From the NCBI RefSeq assembly GCF_003815715.1, contig NZ_CP033922.1, forward strand, positions 2,758,001 to 2,822,000: a stretch of 64,000 nucleotides of DNA, in the 5' to 3' direction. Both the position numbers and the translations under genes were made by a program. The stretch is from Chryseobacterium sp. G0162. GTDB taxonomy: Bacteria > Bacteroidota > Bacteroidia > Flavobacteriales > Weeksellaceae. Positions 7,495-17,884 of the stretch are shown in pieces; the stretch's first letter is position 1, and the number at the start of each line of letters is the position of its first letter. The notes under the pieces were generated by a model that saw nothing but the letters and a program-made list of their open reading frames with translations, was not told the DNA's origin and did not search any database.

Positions 7495-9873
7495 TTAAGC
7501 CTGTTTTTTGAAGTATTTGCGACCCAGTATCCATGTTGAAACTGTCGTAAATGTGACTACCGTGATGGAGCTTGCTGGCATGATGAGAGCAGCGAACAGC
7601 GGATGCATGTGCCCTGTAACTGCGTAACTTAACCCAACGATATTGTAAAGAAAACTAATTATAAATGTCATTTTCACAATGGTGATGGAGCCTTTGCAGA
7701 CATTCAGATAGTTGTCTAAAGTCACTACTTTTTCACCATTCATGATAACGTCAGAAGAAGGGGTAAAGCTGTTGGTGTCATCGGCAATAGCAATACCTAC
7801 ATTGCTCTGCTTTAGGGCTCCTGCATCGTTCAGTCCATCTCCAAGCATGGCAACTTTCATGTTTTGATCCTGGAGATTTTTGATATAATTCAATTTGTCT
7901 TCTGGACTTTGATTGAAAGCCATTCCTTTGTAGTTTGGAATGAGCTCTTTAAGCTGATTTTCCTCTGAGGAATTATCTCCACTCAGAATAAATATTTTGT
8001 AGTGGGTGAGTTTCTTGAATAGATCTTTAAGTTTAGGTCTGTATTCATTCTTAAAGATAAACTTGCCTAAGAATTCATTGTTTTTGCTGATATAAACAGC
8101 GGTTTCTAGGTTTTTAGGTTCTTGATTGTTATAACGGGCAGAACCAATTTTATAAAGATTTCCTCTTACGTTTGCCAAGTATCCTTTTCCTGAGATTTCT
8201 TGGAAGTCTTCCACTGGGAAATAATCGTCATTCACTTCAATGAATTCATAAAGTGATTTAGAAAGAGGGTGATTGGAGTTCTTTAATAATGTTTTGATAT
8301 TCAGTTGATCAAATTCGCTGATTTCAGAACCTTCAAACTTAATGTTTGATCTTTTCCTGTGAGTGATGGTTCCGGTTTTATCAAAAACAATAGTATCTAA
8401 TTTGGCAATTTTTTCAATCGTTAGGGTGTCTTTTACATAAAATTTATTTCGACCTAAAATTCTCATAATGTGTCCGAAAGTGAAGGGTGCGGATAGGGCA
8501 AGCGCACAAGGACAGGCAATGATGAGAATTGCTGAAACAACCTGGAACATTTTCTCTAAATCGATGAATGCCCAGTAAATTCCGGAAATAAGAGCAATTC
8601 CTAAGATGATAAATGTAAAGTATTTACTGATATTGTTGGTTAGAGTATCAAGACCTGTTTCGTGTTTCTTGAAGGCCTCTTTATTCCAGAGCTGAGTAAG
8701 ATAACTCTGGTCAACATCCTTAATTACCTCCAGTTCCAGAGATGATCCTATCTGTTTTCCACCGGCAAAAATTTTGTCTCCCGGTTGTTTGCTGATACTT
8801 TCACTTTCTCCTGTGATAAAACTGTTGTCAATGTTTCCTTCTCCGTTGATAAGAATTGCGTCTACCGGGATGATTTCCTGGTTTCTAACTAATATTCTGT
8901 CTCCAACTTTTATTTCGGAAAGAAGAATATTTTCTTGCTTTCCTTCAAAGTCTACCTTGGTTACAGCAATAGGGTAGAATGATTTGTAATCCCTGTCGTA
9001 AGAAAGAGCGCTATAGGTTCTTTTCTGGAACAGTTTACCCATCAGCATAAAGAACAAAAGTCCGCAAAGGGTGTCAAAATAACCAGGTCCGTAATCTGTT
9101 GCTACTTCATAAATACTTCTTCCAAAAAGAACGAATATTCCTAATACAATAGGGACGTCAATGTTGACAATTTTATTTTTTAATCCGTACCATGCAGATT
9201 TATAGTAATCTGAAGCAGAATAAAATACAACAGGACAGGCTAATAAGAACATCAAAACCCTGAAAAGCCCCTTGTAATGCTCCATCCAATAATCTTCTCC
9301 ACCTACATATTCAGGGAATGCTAAAAACATCCCGTTTCCGAAAGCAAAACCTGCAATCGCAAACTTTACAAGAAGTGATTTATCAAGATGGTCAACATTT
9401 TTTTCAGCAGTTTCAAGGCTAATAACAGGTTTGTATCCTAAATTCGTTAAAAAATTAGCGAGTTCGCTTAATTTTAGATCGTTATGATTGAATGAGATCT
9501 GCAGGGTCTTTCTTGTGAAGTTAACCTGAGAATATTTAATGTAAGGATTCAGCGTATGAAGGCTTTCCAATAGCCAGATACAAGAAGAACAGTGAATTAC
9601 AGGGATCTTGAATGTGACAAGACTGGTATTTCCTTCAGAGAAGTCGGTAACTTTTTCAAAAATTTCCGGAGTATCCAAATAATCGAACTGGGTAGAATTT
9701 TCATCGTTTGGACGAATTCCTGCCCCTTTATTAAGTTCATAGAAATTACTTAAATTATTTATATTCAGAATTTCATAAACAGACTTACAGCCATTGCAAC
9801 AGAAAGTCTTTTCGTCAAACAAAATTCTCTCTTTTTCTATACCTTGACCACAATGAAAACAGTTCTCGCTCAC
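7495..9873 (-). CDS. ccoI: CcoI-type copper-translocating P-type ATPase
   Basis: About 792 residues when read from the GTG at 9871-9873. The N-terminal zinc-ribbon-like Cys motif (CFHC and CCNGC) is typical of CcoI/FixI; then come an HMA domain with CSSC at about 95-98, the phosphatase motif TGES at 354-357, the membrane CPC metal site at 454-456, DKTGT with the phosphorylated Asp at 498-502, SNHPLSKS in the nucleotide domain and GDGLNDAGAL. It exports copper for cbb3 assembly. The open frame extends to an ATG at 9957, but a TAATTTTG promoter element at 9901-9894 lies inside that extension, so GTG 9873, preceded by AGGGAG, is preferred. Confidence 0.88.
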   Translation of the reverse strand: MSENCFHCGQGIEKERILFDEKTFCCNGCKSVYEILNINNLSNFYELNKGAGIRPNDENSTQFDYLDTPEIFEKVTDFSEGNTSLVTFKIPVIHCSSCIWLLESLHTLNPYIKYSQVNFTRKTLQISFNHNDLKLSELANFLTNLGYKPVISLETAEKNVDHLDKSLLVKFAIAGFAFGNGMFLAFPEYVGGEDYWMEHYKGLFRVLMFLLACPVVFYSASDYYKSAWYGLKNKIVNIDVPIVLGIFVLFGRSIYEVATDYGPGYFDTLCGLLFFMLMGKLFQKRTYSALSYDRDYKSFYPIAVTKVDFEGKQENILLSEIKVGDRILVRNQEIIPVDAILINGEGNIDNSFITGESESISKQPGDKIFAGGKQIGSSLELEVIKDVDQSYLTQLWNKEAFKKHETGLDTLTNNISKYFTFIILGIALISGIYWAFIDLEKMFQVVSAILIIACPCALALSAPFTFGHIMRILGRNKFYVKDTLTIEKIAKLDTIVFDKTGTITHRKRSNIKFEGSEISEFDQLNIKTLLKNSNHPLSKSLYEFIEVNDDYFPVEDFQEISGKGYLANVRGNLYKIGSARYNNQEPKNLETAVYISKNNEFLGKFIFKNEYRPKLKDLFKKLTHYKIFILSGDNSSEENQLKELIPNYKGMAFNQSPEDKLNYIKNLQDQNMKVAMLGDGLNDAGALKQSNVGIAIADDTNSFTPSSDVIMNGEKVVTLDNYLNVCKGSITIVKMTFIISFLYNIVGLSYAVTGHMHPLFAALIMPASSITVVTFTTVSTWILGRKYFKKQA

Positions 9874-9893
9874 CTCCCTAAAATATTGAACTA

Positions 9894-9901
9894 CAAAATT
9901 A
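9894..9901 (-). promoter_or_regulatory. -7 promoter element of ccoI
   Basis: TAATTTTG on the minus strand matches TAnnTTTG. It would start transcription near 9887, about 15 bases before the GTG at 9873. No clear TTG lies at the right distance upstream. Confidence 0.5.
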
Positions 9902-9913
9902 TAACAATTTTTT

Positions 9914-9944
9914 TTGTTTATCGAGTTAAAAAGTTCTATTTTTG
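9914..9944 (+). promoter_or_regulatory. Promoter of the Crp/Fnr regulator gene
   Basis: TTG (9914-9916), 20 bases, then TATTTTTG (9937-9944): an exact match to the Bacteroidetes TTG-N17-23-TAnnTTTG consensus. The ATG follows 19 bases after the element. Confidence 0.7.
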
Positions 9945-9956
9945 TGATAAATATCA
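9945..9956. promoter_or_regulatory. FNR/CRP-type palindrome
   Basis: TGAT (9945-9948), four bases, ATCA (9953-9956): the core of the FNR consensus TTGAT-N4-ATCAA. It sits directly after the -7 element of the regulator gene, where bound protein would block transcription, and about 63 bases upstream of the inferred ccoI start, a possible activating position. This suggests autorepression with activation of ccoI; it is inference from position only. Confidence 0.45.
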
Positions 9957-9962
9957 TATAAA

Positions 9963-10676
9963 ATGCCGCAGGAACAACAGATAGCCATTGAAGAGAGGTT
10001 CGCCAGAGTTTTTAATGATAAATCTTTTAAGGAAAGACTTTCTAGCGCAGATTTTGAAAAATATATTAACGGTAAAAAAAGATTGAGTTTTCAGAAACAC
10101 GATACTATTTTTGAAGACGGAGAGACTCCAAAAGGGGTTTTCGTGCTTGAAAAAGGGGCCGCTAAACTTTCAAAATCAGGTGCATTTGGAAAAGATCAGA
10201 TTTTAAGATTTATCAAAGAAGGGGATATTATCGGCTATCGTTCTTTGCTTTGCGGGGAAAACTTCCAAGCCAAAGCAGAAGCCATGACAGACATTGAGTG
10301 TGTCTTCTTACCAGCAGATATCTTTATGTATCTTCTGGAGGTGGATCCGCAACTGTCTTTCGTAATGCTTCAGAAAATTTCTTACGAATTAGGAGAATCT
10401 TCCAATACTATTACGTTCCTTGCCCAGAAAACGGTAAGAGAAAGGCTGGCTGAAATATTGCTGCTTCTGGAACAGAAATTAGGCGTAGATCCGGAAGGAT
10501 TTATCAAAATCTCGTTAACAAGAGAAGAAATTGCCAATATTATCGGTACAGCTACAGAAAGTGCCATCCGTCTGATCTCAGAATTCAAACAGGATAGCCT
10601 GATCGAAGTTGACGGACGAAATATCAAGATTCTAAATCACGATAAACTCATGAAACTCGGTCACGTAGTTTTATAA
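9963..10676 (+). CDS. Crp/Fnr family transcriptional regulator
   Basis: A 237-residue regulator with a cyclic-nucleotide-binding-like beta-barrel (about 40-130), a long dimer helix (about 132-160) and a winged HTH (about 184-215) with TREEIANIIGTATESAIRLI as helix-turn-helix. The N-terminal Cys cluster that binds 4Fe-4S in E. coli FNR is absent; the only cysteines are C97 and C113, so oxygen sensing by that mechanism is unlikely. Its divergent arrangement with the cbb3 locus and the FNR-type palindrome in between suggest control of respiration. The effector is unknown. Confidence 0.9.
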   Translation: MPQEQQIAIEERFARVFNDKSFKERLSSADFEKYINGKKRLSFQKHDTIFEDGETPKGVFVLEKGAAKLSKSGAFGKDQILRFIKEGDIIGYRSLLCGENFQAKAEAMTDIECVFLPADIFMYLLEVDPQLSFVMLQKISYELGESSNTITFLAQKTVRERLAEILLLLEQKLGVDPEGFIKISLTREEIANIIGTATESAIRLISEFKQDSLIEVDGRNIKILNHDKLMKLGHVVL

Positions 10677-10691
10677 AAATCATAAAAACTT

Positions 10692-10715
10692 AAGTCGGCT
10701 GAATGGCCGACTTTT
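10692..10715 (+). terminator. Terminator after the Crp/Fnr gene
   Basis: Stem AAGTCGGC (10692-10699) / GCCGACTT (10706-10713), six-base loop, then a T-run. Confidence 0.85.
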
Positions 10716-10739
10716 TAACTTTTAAAAAATAGATAAATT

Positions 10740-11555
10740 ATGTCTGTTCACTCTGAAATTAAAAAAGTTACGACTGAAACCTTGCGCAAAATGAAATTCG
10801 ACAAGGAAAAAATAACAATGCTTACTGCTTATGATTTTACCACGGCAAAGATGGTAGATGCAGGTGGAGTAGATGCTATTTTGATTGGAGACTCTGCAGC
10901 GAATGTAATGGCAGGTTTTGAAACTACATTACCTATTACATTAGACCAAATGATCTACCATGCTCAAAGTGTGGTAAGAGGAACCGACAGAGCTCTAGTG
11001 GTAGCAGATTTACCATTCGGAACGTATCAGAGTAATCCTGAAAAAGCATTAGAGTCTGCGGTAAGAATGATGAAAGAGGGAGGTGCTCATGCGGTGAAAA
11101 TTGAAGGTGGAAAAGAAATTTCAAAATCTATTAAGAAAATAATCAATGCAGGAATTCCTGTAATGGGACACTTAGGATTAACTCCACAGTCTATTTATAA
11201 ATTCGGAACGTATAAAGTAAGAGCAAAAGAAGAGGCAGAAGCTGAAAAGCTGATTGCTGATGCTCAGCTTTTAGAAGAACTGGGATGCTTTTCTGTTGTA
11301 TTGGAAAAAATTCCTGCGGAATTAGCTAAAAAAGTGACTGAGAGTATTTCTATTCCTACAATAGGAATTGGTGCCGGAGCAGACTGTGATGGTCAGGTTT
11401 TAGTGTATCATGATATGGTGGGAATGAACAAAGGTTTCAGCCCAAAGTTTTTGAGAAGATACCTAGACCTTTACACAGAAATTACAGGAGCGGTTTCTCA
11501 ATATGTAAAAGATGTGAAGAGCGTAGAGTTCCCTAACCAAAACGAAAGTTATTAA
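10740..11555 (+). CDS. panB: 3-methyl-2-oxobutanoate hydroxymethyltransferase
   Basis: A 271-residue TIM-barrel enzyme that makes ketopantoate from 2-oxoisovalerate and methylene-tetrahydrofolate in pantothenate/CoA synthesis. Diagnostic blocks are [19 protein letters not shown] near the start, [16 protein letters not shown] (metal-binding Asp), [24 protein letters not shown] and GHLGLTPQS, and [19 protein letters not shown] near the C terminus. Length is normal for PanB. It is the first gene of a tight run with the small membrane protein (9-base gap) and the pseudouridine synthase. Confidence 0.96.
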   Translation: MSVHSEIKKVTTETLRKMKFDKEKITMLTAYDFTTAKMVDAGGVDAILIGDSAANVMAGFETTLPITLDQMIYHAQSVVRGTDRALVVADLPFGTYQSNPEKALESAVRMMKEGGAHAVKIEGGKEISKSIKKIINAGIPVMGHLGLTPQSIYKFGTYKVRAKEEAEAEKLIADAQLLEELGCFSVVLEKIPAELAKKVTESISIPTIGIGAGADCDGQVLVYHDMVGMNKGFSPKFLRRYLDLYTEITGAVSQYVKDVKSVEFPNQNESY

Positions 11556-11564
11556 AATTAATTC

Positions 11565-11888
11565 ATGCAAAATCAACAACAATCTGCCCAGGGAATATTA
11601 TCTATTGCAGCATTAATCTGTCTTGCTATAGGCTGGTTCAATTTATTTTCACCTGAAATCAATCACTTGCTTTCCAGAAAAGTATTCTATGTTCTGATAG
11701 GTGCAAGTTTCTTTATTCAGGCACCTATGCTGACCAATAAAAACTTTATGTATGCGATGTATGCCGCAGCAGGAGTATGCGTAATTGGAGCTTTGTTGCC
11801 GGATAGTTCAATGATTGCAGGACTTAAAACAATTGGTCTTTTGGCAGGGATTATTCTTTCAATGTCAAATAGAAACCGTAACAGATAG
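11565..11888 (+). CDS. Small membrane protein of unknown function
   Basis: A 107-residue protein with about four hydrophobic segments (roughly 9-27, 38-54, 60-76, 84-100) and a positively charged tail RNRNR. I recognise no family. It sits 9 bases after panB and 5 bases before the pseudouridine synthase, so it is probably cotranscribed. The clean frame and tight packing support a real gene. Confidence 0.75.
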   Translation: MQNQQQSAQGILSIAALICLAIGWFNLFSPEINHLLSRKVFYVLIGASFFIQAPMLTNKNFMYAMYAAAGVCVIGALLPDSSMIAGLKTIGLLAGIILSMSNRNRNR

Positions 11889-11893
11889 ATTGA

Positions 11894-12571
11894 ATGAAGG
11901 AGCAGATTGTATATGAAGATAACCATCTTCTTGTAGTGAACAAAAAAGTCGGACAGCTTGTACAAGGCGATAAGACCGGTGATGAATCACTATTAGAATC
12001 TATTAAGAATTTTATAAAGATAAGAGATGCTAAGCCGGGAAATGTTTTTCTCGGCTTGGTTCATCGTATAGACCGCCCTACTTCAGGCTTGGTCATTTAT
12101 GCTAAAACTTCAAAAGCACTTTCCCGTCTTACCCAGATGGTGAAGAATCGTGAAGTTAAAAAGACGTATTGGGCAGTAGTGGGAAAAGAGATGATTCCAC
12201 AAAGCCAAAGATTGGTTCATTATTTAAAGAAGAATGAAAAAAATAACAAGGCGATTGTTTTTCCAAAAGCTACTGAAGGAGCTAAGGAAGCAATCCTGAC
12301 CTATAATGTTATCAAGACTTTAGATAATTATCTTCTTCTTGAAATAGATCTTGAAACAGGAAGACATCACCAGATCAGAGCTCAGTTATCTAAAACAGGG
12401 GTTCCGATCAAAGGAGATTTAAAATATGGATCTCCACGTTCGAATCCGGATGGAGGAATTAATCTTCATGCAAGGAAACTGGAATTTATTCATCCTGTTA
12501 CTAAAGAAAACATAGAAATCATAGCTCCTGTTCCGCAGAATGATGCGGTTTGGAGAGCTTGCGAAGAATAA
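11894..12571 (+). CDS. RluA family RNA pseudouridine synthase
   Basis: A 225-residue enzyme that isomerises uridine to pseudouridine in rRNA or tRNA. The active-site motif HRIDRPTSG is at 57-65 with catalytic Asp60; GRHHQIRAQLS in the C-terminal half is the second hallmark. It lacks an N-terminal S4 domain, so it belongs with the short RluA/RluC-type or TruC-like members; the target uridine cannot be told from sequence. It lies 5 bases after the small membrane protein. Confidence 0.9.
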   Translation: MKEQIVYEDNHLLVVNKKVGQLVQGDKTGDESLLESIKNFIKIRDAKPGNVFLGLVHRIDRPTSGLVIYAKTSKALSRLTQMVKNREVKKTYWAVVGKEMIPQSQRLVHYLKKNEKNNKAIVFPKATEGAKEAILTYNVIKTLDNYLLLEIDLETGRHHQIRAQLSKTGVPIKGDLKYGSPRSNPDGGINLHARKLEFIHPVTKENIEIIAPVPQNDAVWRACEE

Positions 12572-12590
12572 CCATATCATAAACTATAAC

Positions 12591-13433
12591 ATGAAATTCA
12601 AATCACTTTTATTAGCCACATTGCTGGTTATGGCATCTTGTTCAGACAATGATGAAATGCCTATTGATAATTCACAACAGACGGTTACTGAAAATACAAG
12701 CAAAATCTCGTGGAATTATCCTGTTTTATCACCTGTATTTAATGAATTGGAACAAAATTATATTTTCGAATATGATTCTCAGGGAAGAGTTAGTAAAAAA
12801 GTAGGAGGAAAGTTGGAACTTTCTGGAAGTACGGGGTTTTCTTACGCTTATTCAAAATCAGTGTATACAATGATAACGTATACAGGAAATACAGCAATTA
12901 TGAAAAACTATAGCTCTGACCCTAGTTTCAATGTTCAATTGAAGGAAAGAAGGTTTGAATTTGATAATCAAGGTAGAGTTATTAAATTAGTTATTCCAGA
13001 GGTTAATAATTCATATATGGATAAGTATTTGACCTATACTTATGACGCTTCAGGAAAGTTAATGGAGATTTTAACTCAATATCCTAACGTTCCATACGAT
13101 CCAACTGACCCACAAGATTATATTTTGACGTATGTAGAAAAGTTTATTTATAATAATTCAGGAAATTTAGAAAAGGCAACTAAAACTGAAAAGCATAATA
13201 ATGTTGATGCATACATTACGAACGAAATTACATTTGATAATTTTGATTCTGCACAAAATCCATTTAAGAATTTGGGAATTTTTGAAGATTATTTCTACTT
13301 TTCATTATCAAAAAATAATCCTCAGAGAAGAATTTCAAAAGAATATCAACCTTATAGCTCCGAATTTTTTCTGAATCAATCAAATTGGACTAATCAATAT
13401 AATACCAATGGCAGCTTAAAGCTTTTCTATTAA
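12591..13433 (+). CDS. Lipoprotein with YD/RHS-like repeats
   Basis: A 280-residue product starting at the ATG at 12591, whose signal peptide MKFKSLLLATLLVMASCSDN ends in a lipobox (MASC). The mature part has repeated Y/F-D-x-x-G-R/K-V/L motifs (FEYDSQGRVSKKV, FEFDNQGRVIKLV, YTYDASGKLMEIL), as in YD repeats of cell-surface proteins. It is likely anchored in the outer membrane. An upstream frame extension to 12540 overlaps the previous gene and is not needed. Function unknown. Confidence 0.75.
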   Translation: MKFKSLLLATLLVMASCSDNDEMPIDNSQQTVTENTSKISWNYPVLSPVFNELEQNYIFEYDSQGRVSKKVGGKLELSGSTGFSYAYSKSVYTMITYTGNTAIMKNYSSDPSFNVQLKERRFEFDNQGRVIKLVIPEVNNSYMDKYLTYTYDASGKLMEILTQYPNVPYDPTDPQDYILTYVEKFIYNNSGNLEKATKTEKHNNVDAYITNEITFDNFDSAQNPFKNLGIFEDYFYFSLSKNNPQRRISKEYQPYSSEFFLNQSNWTNQYNTNGSLKLFY

Positions 13434-13458
13434 TGCATTTTGAATAAATATTAATAAG

Positions 13459-13488
13459 ATCCATCTCCAAAGTTGAGATGGATTTTTT
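13459..13488 (+). terminator. Terminator before the thiamine operon
   Basis: Stem ATCCATCTC (13459-13467) / GAGATGGAT (13475-13483), seven-base loop, then TTTTT. It ends the panB-side transcript and separates it from the TPP riboswitch. Confidence 0.85.
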
Positions 13489-13543
13489 GTTTCCGGAAAA
13501 TTTGATTTTGCCCATTCTGAAAAAATAGCTAACTTCGTCCCAC

Positions 13544-13622
13544 ACTTTAGGGGTGTCTGTTTTTACAGACTGAGACTTTACCCTTTGAACCTGATCTGGA
13601 TTATACCAGCGTAGGGAAAAGT
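13544..13622 (+). promoter_or_regulatory. TPP riboswitch (THI element) of the thiamine operon
   Basis: The aptamer signature is complete: GGGGTG (13550-13555), a variable P3 arm, CTGAGA (13570-13575), ACCCTTTGAACCTGATCTGG (13580-13599) and CCAGCGTAGGGA (13606-13617). P1 can form between ACTTT (13544-13548) and AAAGT (13618-13622). It precedes thiS and must sense thiamine pyrophosphate to shut off the operon. Confidence 0.95.
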
Positions 13623-13695
13623 AGATGACTTTTGCTGTACATTCTATTGTACAATAATAGCCATTCCTAAAGTATATTTAAATCATTAGGAATGG
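13617..13695 (+). promoter_or_regulatory. Expression platform of the thiamine riboswitch (start-codon hairpin)
   Basis: CCATTCCTAA (13661-13670) is exactly complementary to TTAGGAATGG (13686-13695), which contains the purine-rich AGGA and the thiS ATG (13692-13694). A second hairpin, AAAAGT/ACTTTT (13617-13622 with 13628-13633), uses the 3' strand of aptamer P1, so it competes with the TPP-bound fold. Translation control is the simplest reading. Confidence 0.65.
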
Positions 13696-13898
13696 AACTT
13701 ATAATCAACCACACCCGAAAAACATTTGATGTACTTCCTGAGAACCTGGAAGCATTATTGGCTATGGAATTACCTGGAAAAAAGAAAGGTATTGCCGTAG
13801 CACTCAACAATCGTATTGTTCCGCTGTCAGCCTGGGCGGAAACTCCTCTTAACAATCAAGATTCAATTTTAATCATTACTGCCACTCAGGGCGGATAA
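13692..13898 (+). CDS. thiS: Sulfur carrier protein ThiS
   Basis: A 68-residue ubiquitin-fold protein ending in Gly-Gly (ATQGG), the C terminus that is adenylated by ThiF and converted to a thiocarboxylate donating sulfur to the thiazole ring. The core LPENLEALLAMELPGKKKG and AVALNNRIVPLSAWAETPLN fit ThiS. The start lies inside the riboswitch hairpin. ThiC follows after 24 bases. Confidence 0.95.
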   Translation: MELIINHTRKTFDVLPENLEALLAMELPGKKKGIAVALNNRIVPLSAWAETPLNNQDSILIITATQGG

Positions 13899-16318
<2,420 letters not shown>

Positions 16319-16349
16319 TTATCTACTATCAAAGCCCGCTTCAATATGA

Positions 16350-16478
16350 GGCCTATCCTCAGCCATTGCAGGAGAGTTTACAAAAGATGAAATTCTGGAA
16401 ACAGCCTGTAAAAAAAGAGAATTATATACCGAACAATTTTTAAAAAGCAATCCCTCTTTATTGGGAAGACATTCATAG
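16350..16478 (+). pseudogene. thiD: Relic of thiD (3' end only)
   Basis: Between the TenI-like gene and thiE lies a 165-base gap with no start-to-stop gene. In one frame, after a TGA at 16347, it reads GLSSAIAGEFTKDEILETAC and then ends YTEQFLKSNPSLLGRHS before a stop at 16476-16478. This matches the C terminus of HMP-phosphate kinase ThiD (the GTGC-x-LSSAIA block and the following helix). ThiD is often in this operon position in flavobacteria, as I remember it. The sequence looks like a deletion scar; a working ThiD must be encoded elsewhere if HMP is to be used. Confidence 0.65.
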
Positions 16479-16483
16479 TCAAT

Positions 16484-17104
16484 ATGGAAAAATTACAATA
16501 CATATCACAAGGAAATACAAGGAAAGAGCAGGAACAGAATATCCGTAAAGCTTTAGATAATGGGATAAAATGGGTGCAAGTCCGTTGGAAAAATGCGCCT
16601 GAAAATGAATTAATAAACCTTTGTGAAGCTTCAAAGCTGCTTTGTTCAGAGTATCAGTCTATTTGTATTATTAATGATAACGTTCAACTGGCAAAGACAA
16701 TAGATGTGGATGGAGTTCATCTAGGGTTAAGCGATGGTTCTACTGATGAAGCCAGGCTCATTTTAGGTGAACATAAAATCATTGGTGGAACCGCGAATAC
16801 CATTTCAGATGTCCTTCAAAGAATAAATGAATCATGTGATTATATTGGTTTGGGGCCATTAAGATTCACTTCTACAAAAGAAAAGCTCAGCCCTATTCTT
16901 GGGTTTGAAGGCTATCAGGAAATTATAGACCAGCTTCAGGAAAAATCAATGGAGATTCCTAAAATATTTGCCATTGGAGGAGTAAATCTTGAAGATATCC
17001 AGCTTTTACAGCAGATCGGGATATACGGAGTAGCGGTTTCAGGTCAGATTACCAACCAGCCGTCCATCATTAATGAATTTAAAAAAGCAATGATATATGC
17101 ATAA
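16484..17104 (+). CDS. thiE: Thiamine-phosphate synthase
   Basis: A 206-residue TIM barrel that couples HMP-pyrophosphate with thiazole phosphate. The catalytic blocks are canonical: VQVRWK (phosphate-binding Arg and Lys), [10 protein letters not shown] (Asn-Asp for Mg-pyrophosphate), [17 protein letters not shown] (T-x-T-K loop) and FAIGGV. This distinguishes it from the TenI-like paralogue upstream. It starts 5 bases after the thiD relic ends and overlaps thiG by 8 bases. Confidence 0.93.
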   Translation: MEKLQYISQGNTRKEQEQNIRKALDNGIKWVQVRWKNAPENELINLCEASKLLCSEYQSICIINDNVQLAKTIDVDGVHLGLSDGSTDEARLILGEHKIIGGTANTISDVLQRINESCDYIGLGPLRFTSTKEKLSPILGFEGYQEIIDQLQEKSMEIPKIFAIGGVNLEDIQLLQQIGIYGVAVSGQITNQPSIINEFKKAMIYA

Positions 17105-17873
17105 TCAAAAATTAATAATAGCAGACAGAACCTTTGAATCGAGATTATTTTTAGGAACAGGAAAATTCGGAAGTCTTGAAGATATGGCAGCCTCTGTGGT
17201 GGCATCAGAATCCAATATGGTTACGATGGCTTTAAAGAGAATTGATGCCCAATCACAAGAAGATGATCTTCTTGGCTCATTAAAAGGCACAAATGTTCAT
17301 CTTTTGCCCAATACTTCAGGAGCTAGAACAGCAAAAGAAGCAGTTTTAGCAGCACAATTAGCCAGAGAAGCTTTAGAAACGAACTGGGTAAAGCTGGAAA
17401 TTCATCCGGATCCGAAATATTTATTGCCAGATCCTATTGAAACACTATATGCCACCGAAGAATTGGCGAAATTAGGTTTTGTAGTAATGCCTTATATTCA
17501 TGCAGATCCTGTTTTATGCAAACGTCTTGAAGATGCAGGAACAGCAGTGGTAATGCCTTTAGGAGCACCTATTGGAACCAACAAAGGACTTAGAACCCTG
17601 GACTTTCTGGAAATTATCATCAGTCAAAGCAAGGTTCCTGTGGTGGTAGATGCGGGAATAGGAGCACCTTCTGATGCAGCAAAAGCTATGGAAATGGGAG
17701 CCGATGCCGTTTTGGTTAATACCGCCATTGCAGTAGCACGAAATCCGGTGAACATGGCTGTGGCTTTTAAAGAAGGGGTGATTGCCGGAAGAAGAGCCTT
17801 TGAATCAGGATTGGGAGCAATAGCAAATCATGCTGAAGCATCAAGCCCATTAACTTCGTTTTTATTTGAATAA
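17097..17873 (+). CDS. thiG: Thiazole synthase
   Basis: A 258-residue TIM barrel that builds the thiazole phosphate carboxylate from deoxyxylulose phosphate, dehydroglycine and ThiS thiocarboxylate. The Schiff-base lysine is in [17 protein letters not shown] (K99). Other family blocks are [40 protein letters not shown] and [20 protein letters not shown]. Length is normal. It lies between thiE and thiH, 11 bases before the latter. Confidence 0.97.
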   Translation: MHNQKLIIADRTFESRLFLGTGKFGSLEDMAASVVASESNMVTMALKRIDAQSQEDDLLGSLKGTNVHLLPNTSGARTAKEAVLAAQLAREALETNWVKLEIHPDPKYLLPDPIETLYATEELAKLGFVVMPYIHADPVLCKRLEDAGTAVVMPLGAPIGTNKGLRTLDFLEIIISQSKVPVVVDAGIGAPSDAAKAMEMGADAVLVNTAIAVARNPVNMAVAFKEGVIAGRRAFESGLGAIANHAEASSPLTSFLFE

Positions 17874-17884
17874 AAATCAGAATA

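Noticed and set aside
9874..9957. N-terminal extension of ccoI to an ATG at 9957
   Set aside because: It would include the ccoI promoter element and the shared palindrome, and the extra residues match no CcoI N terminus.
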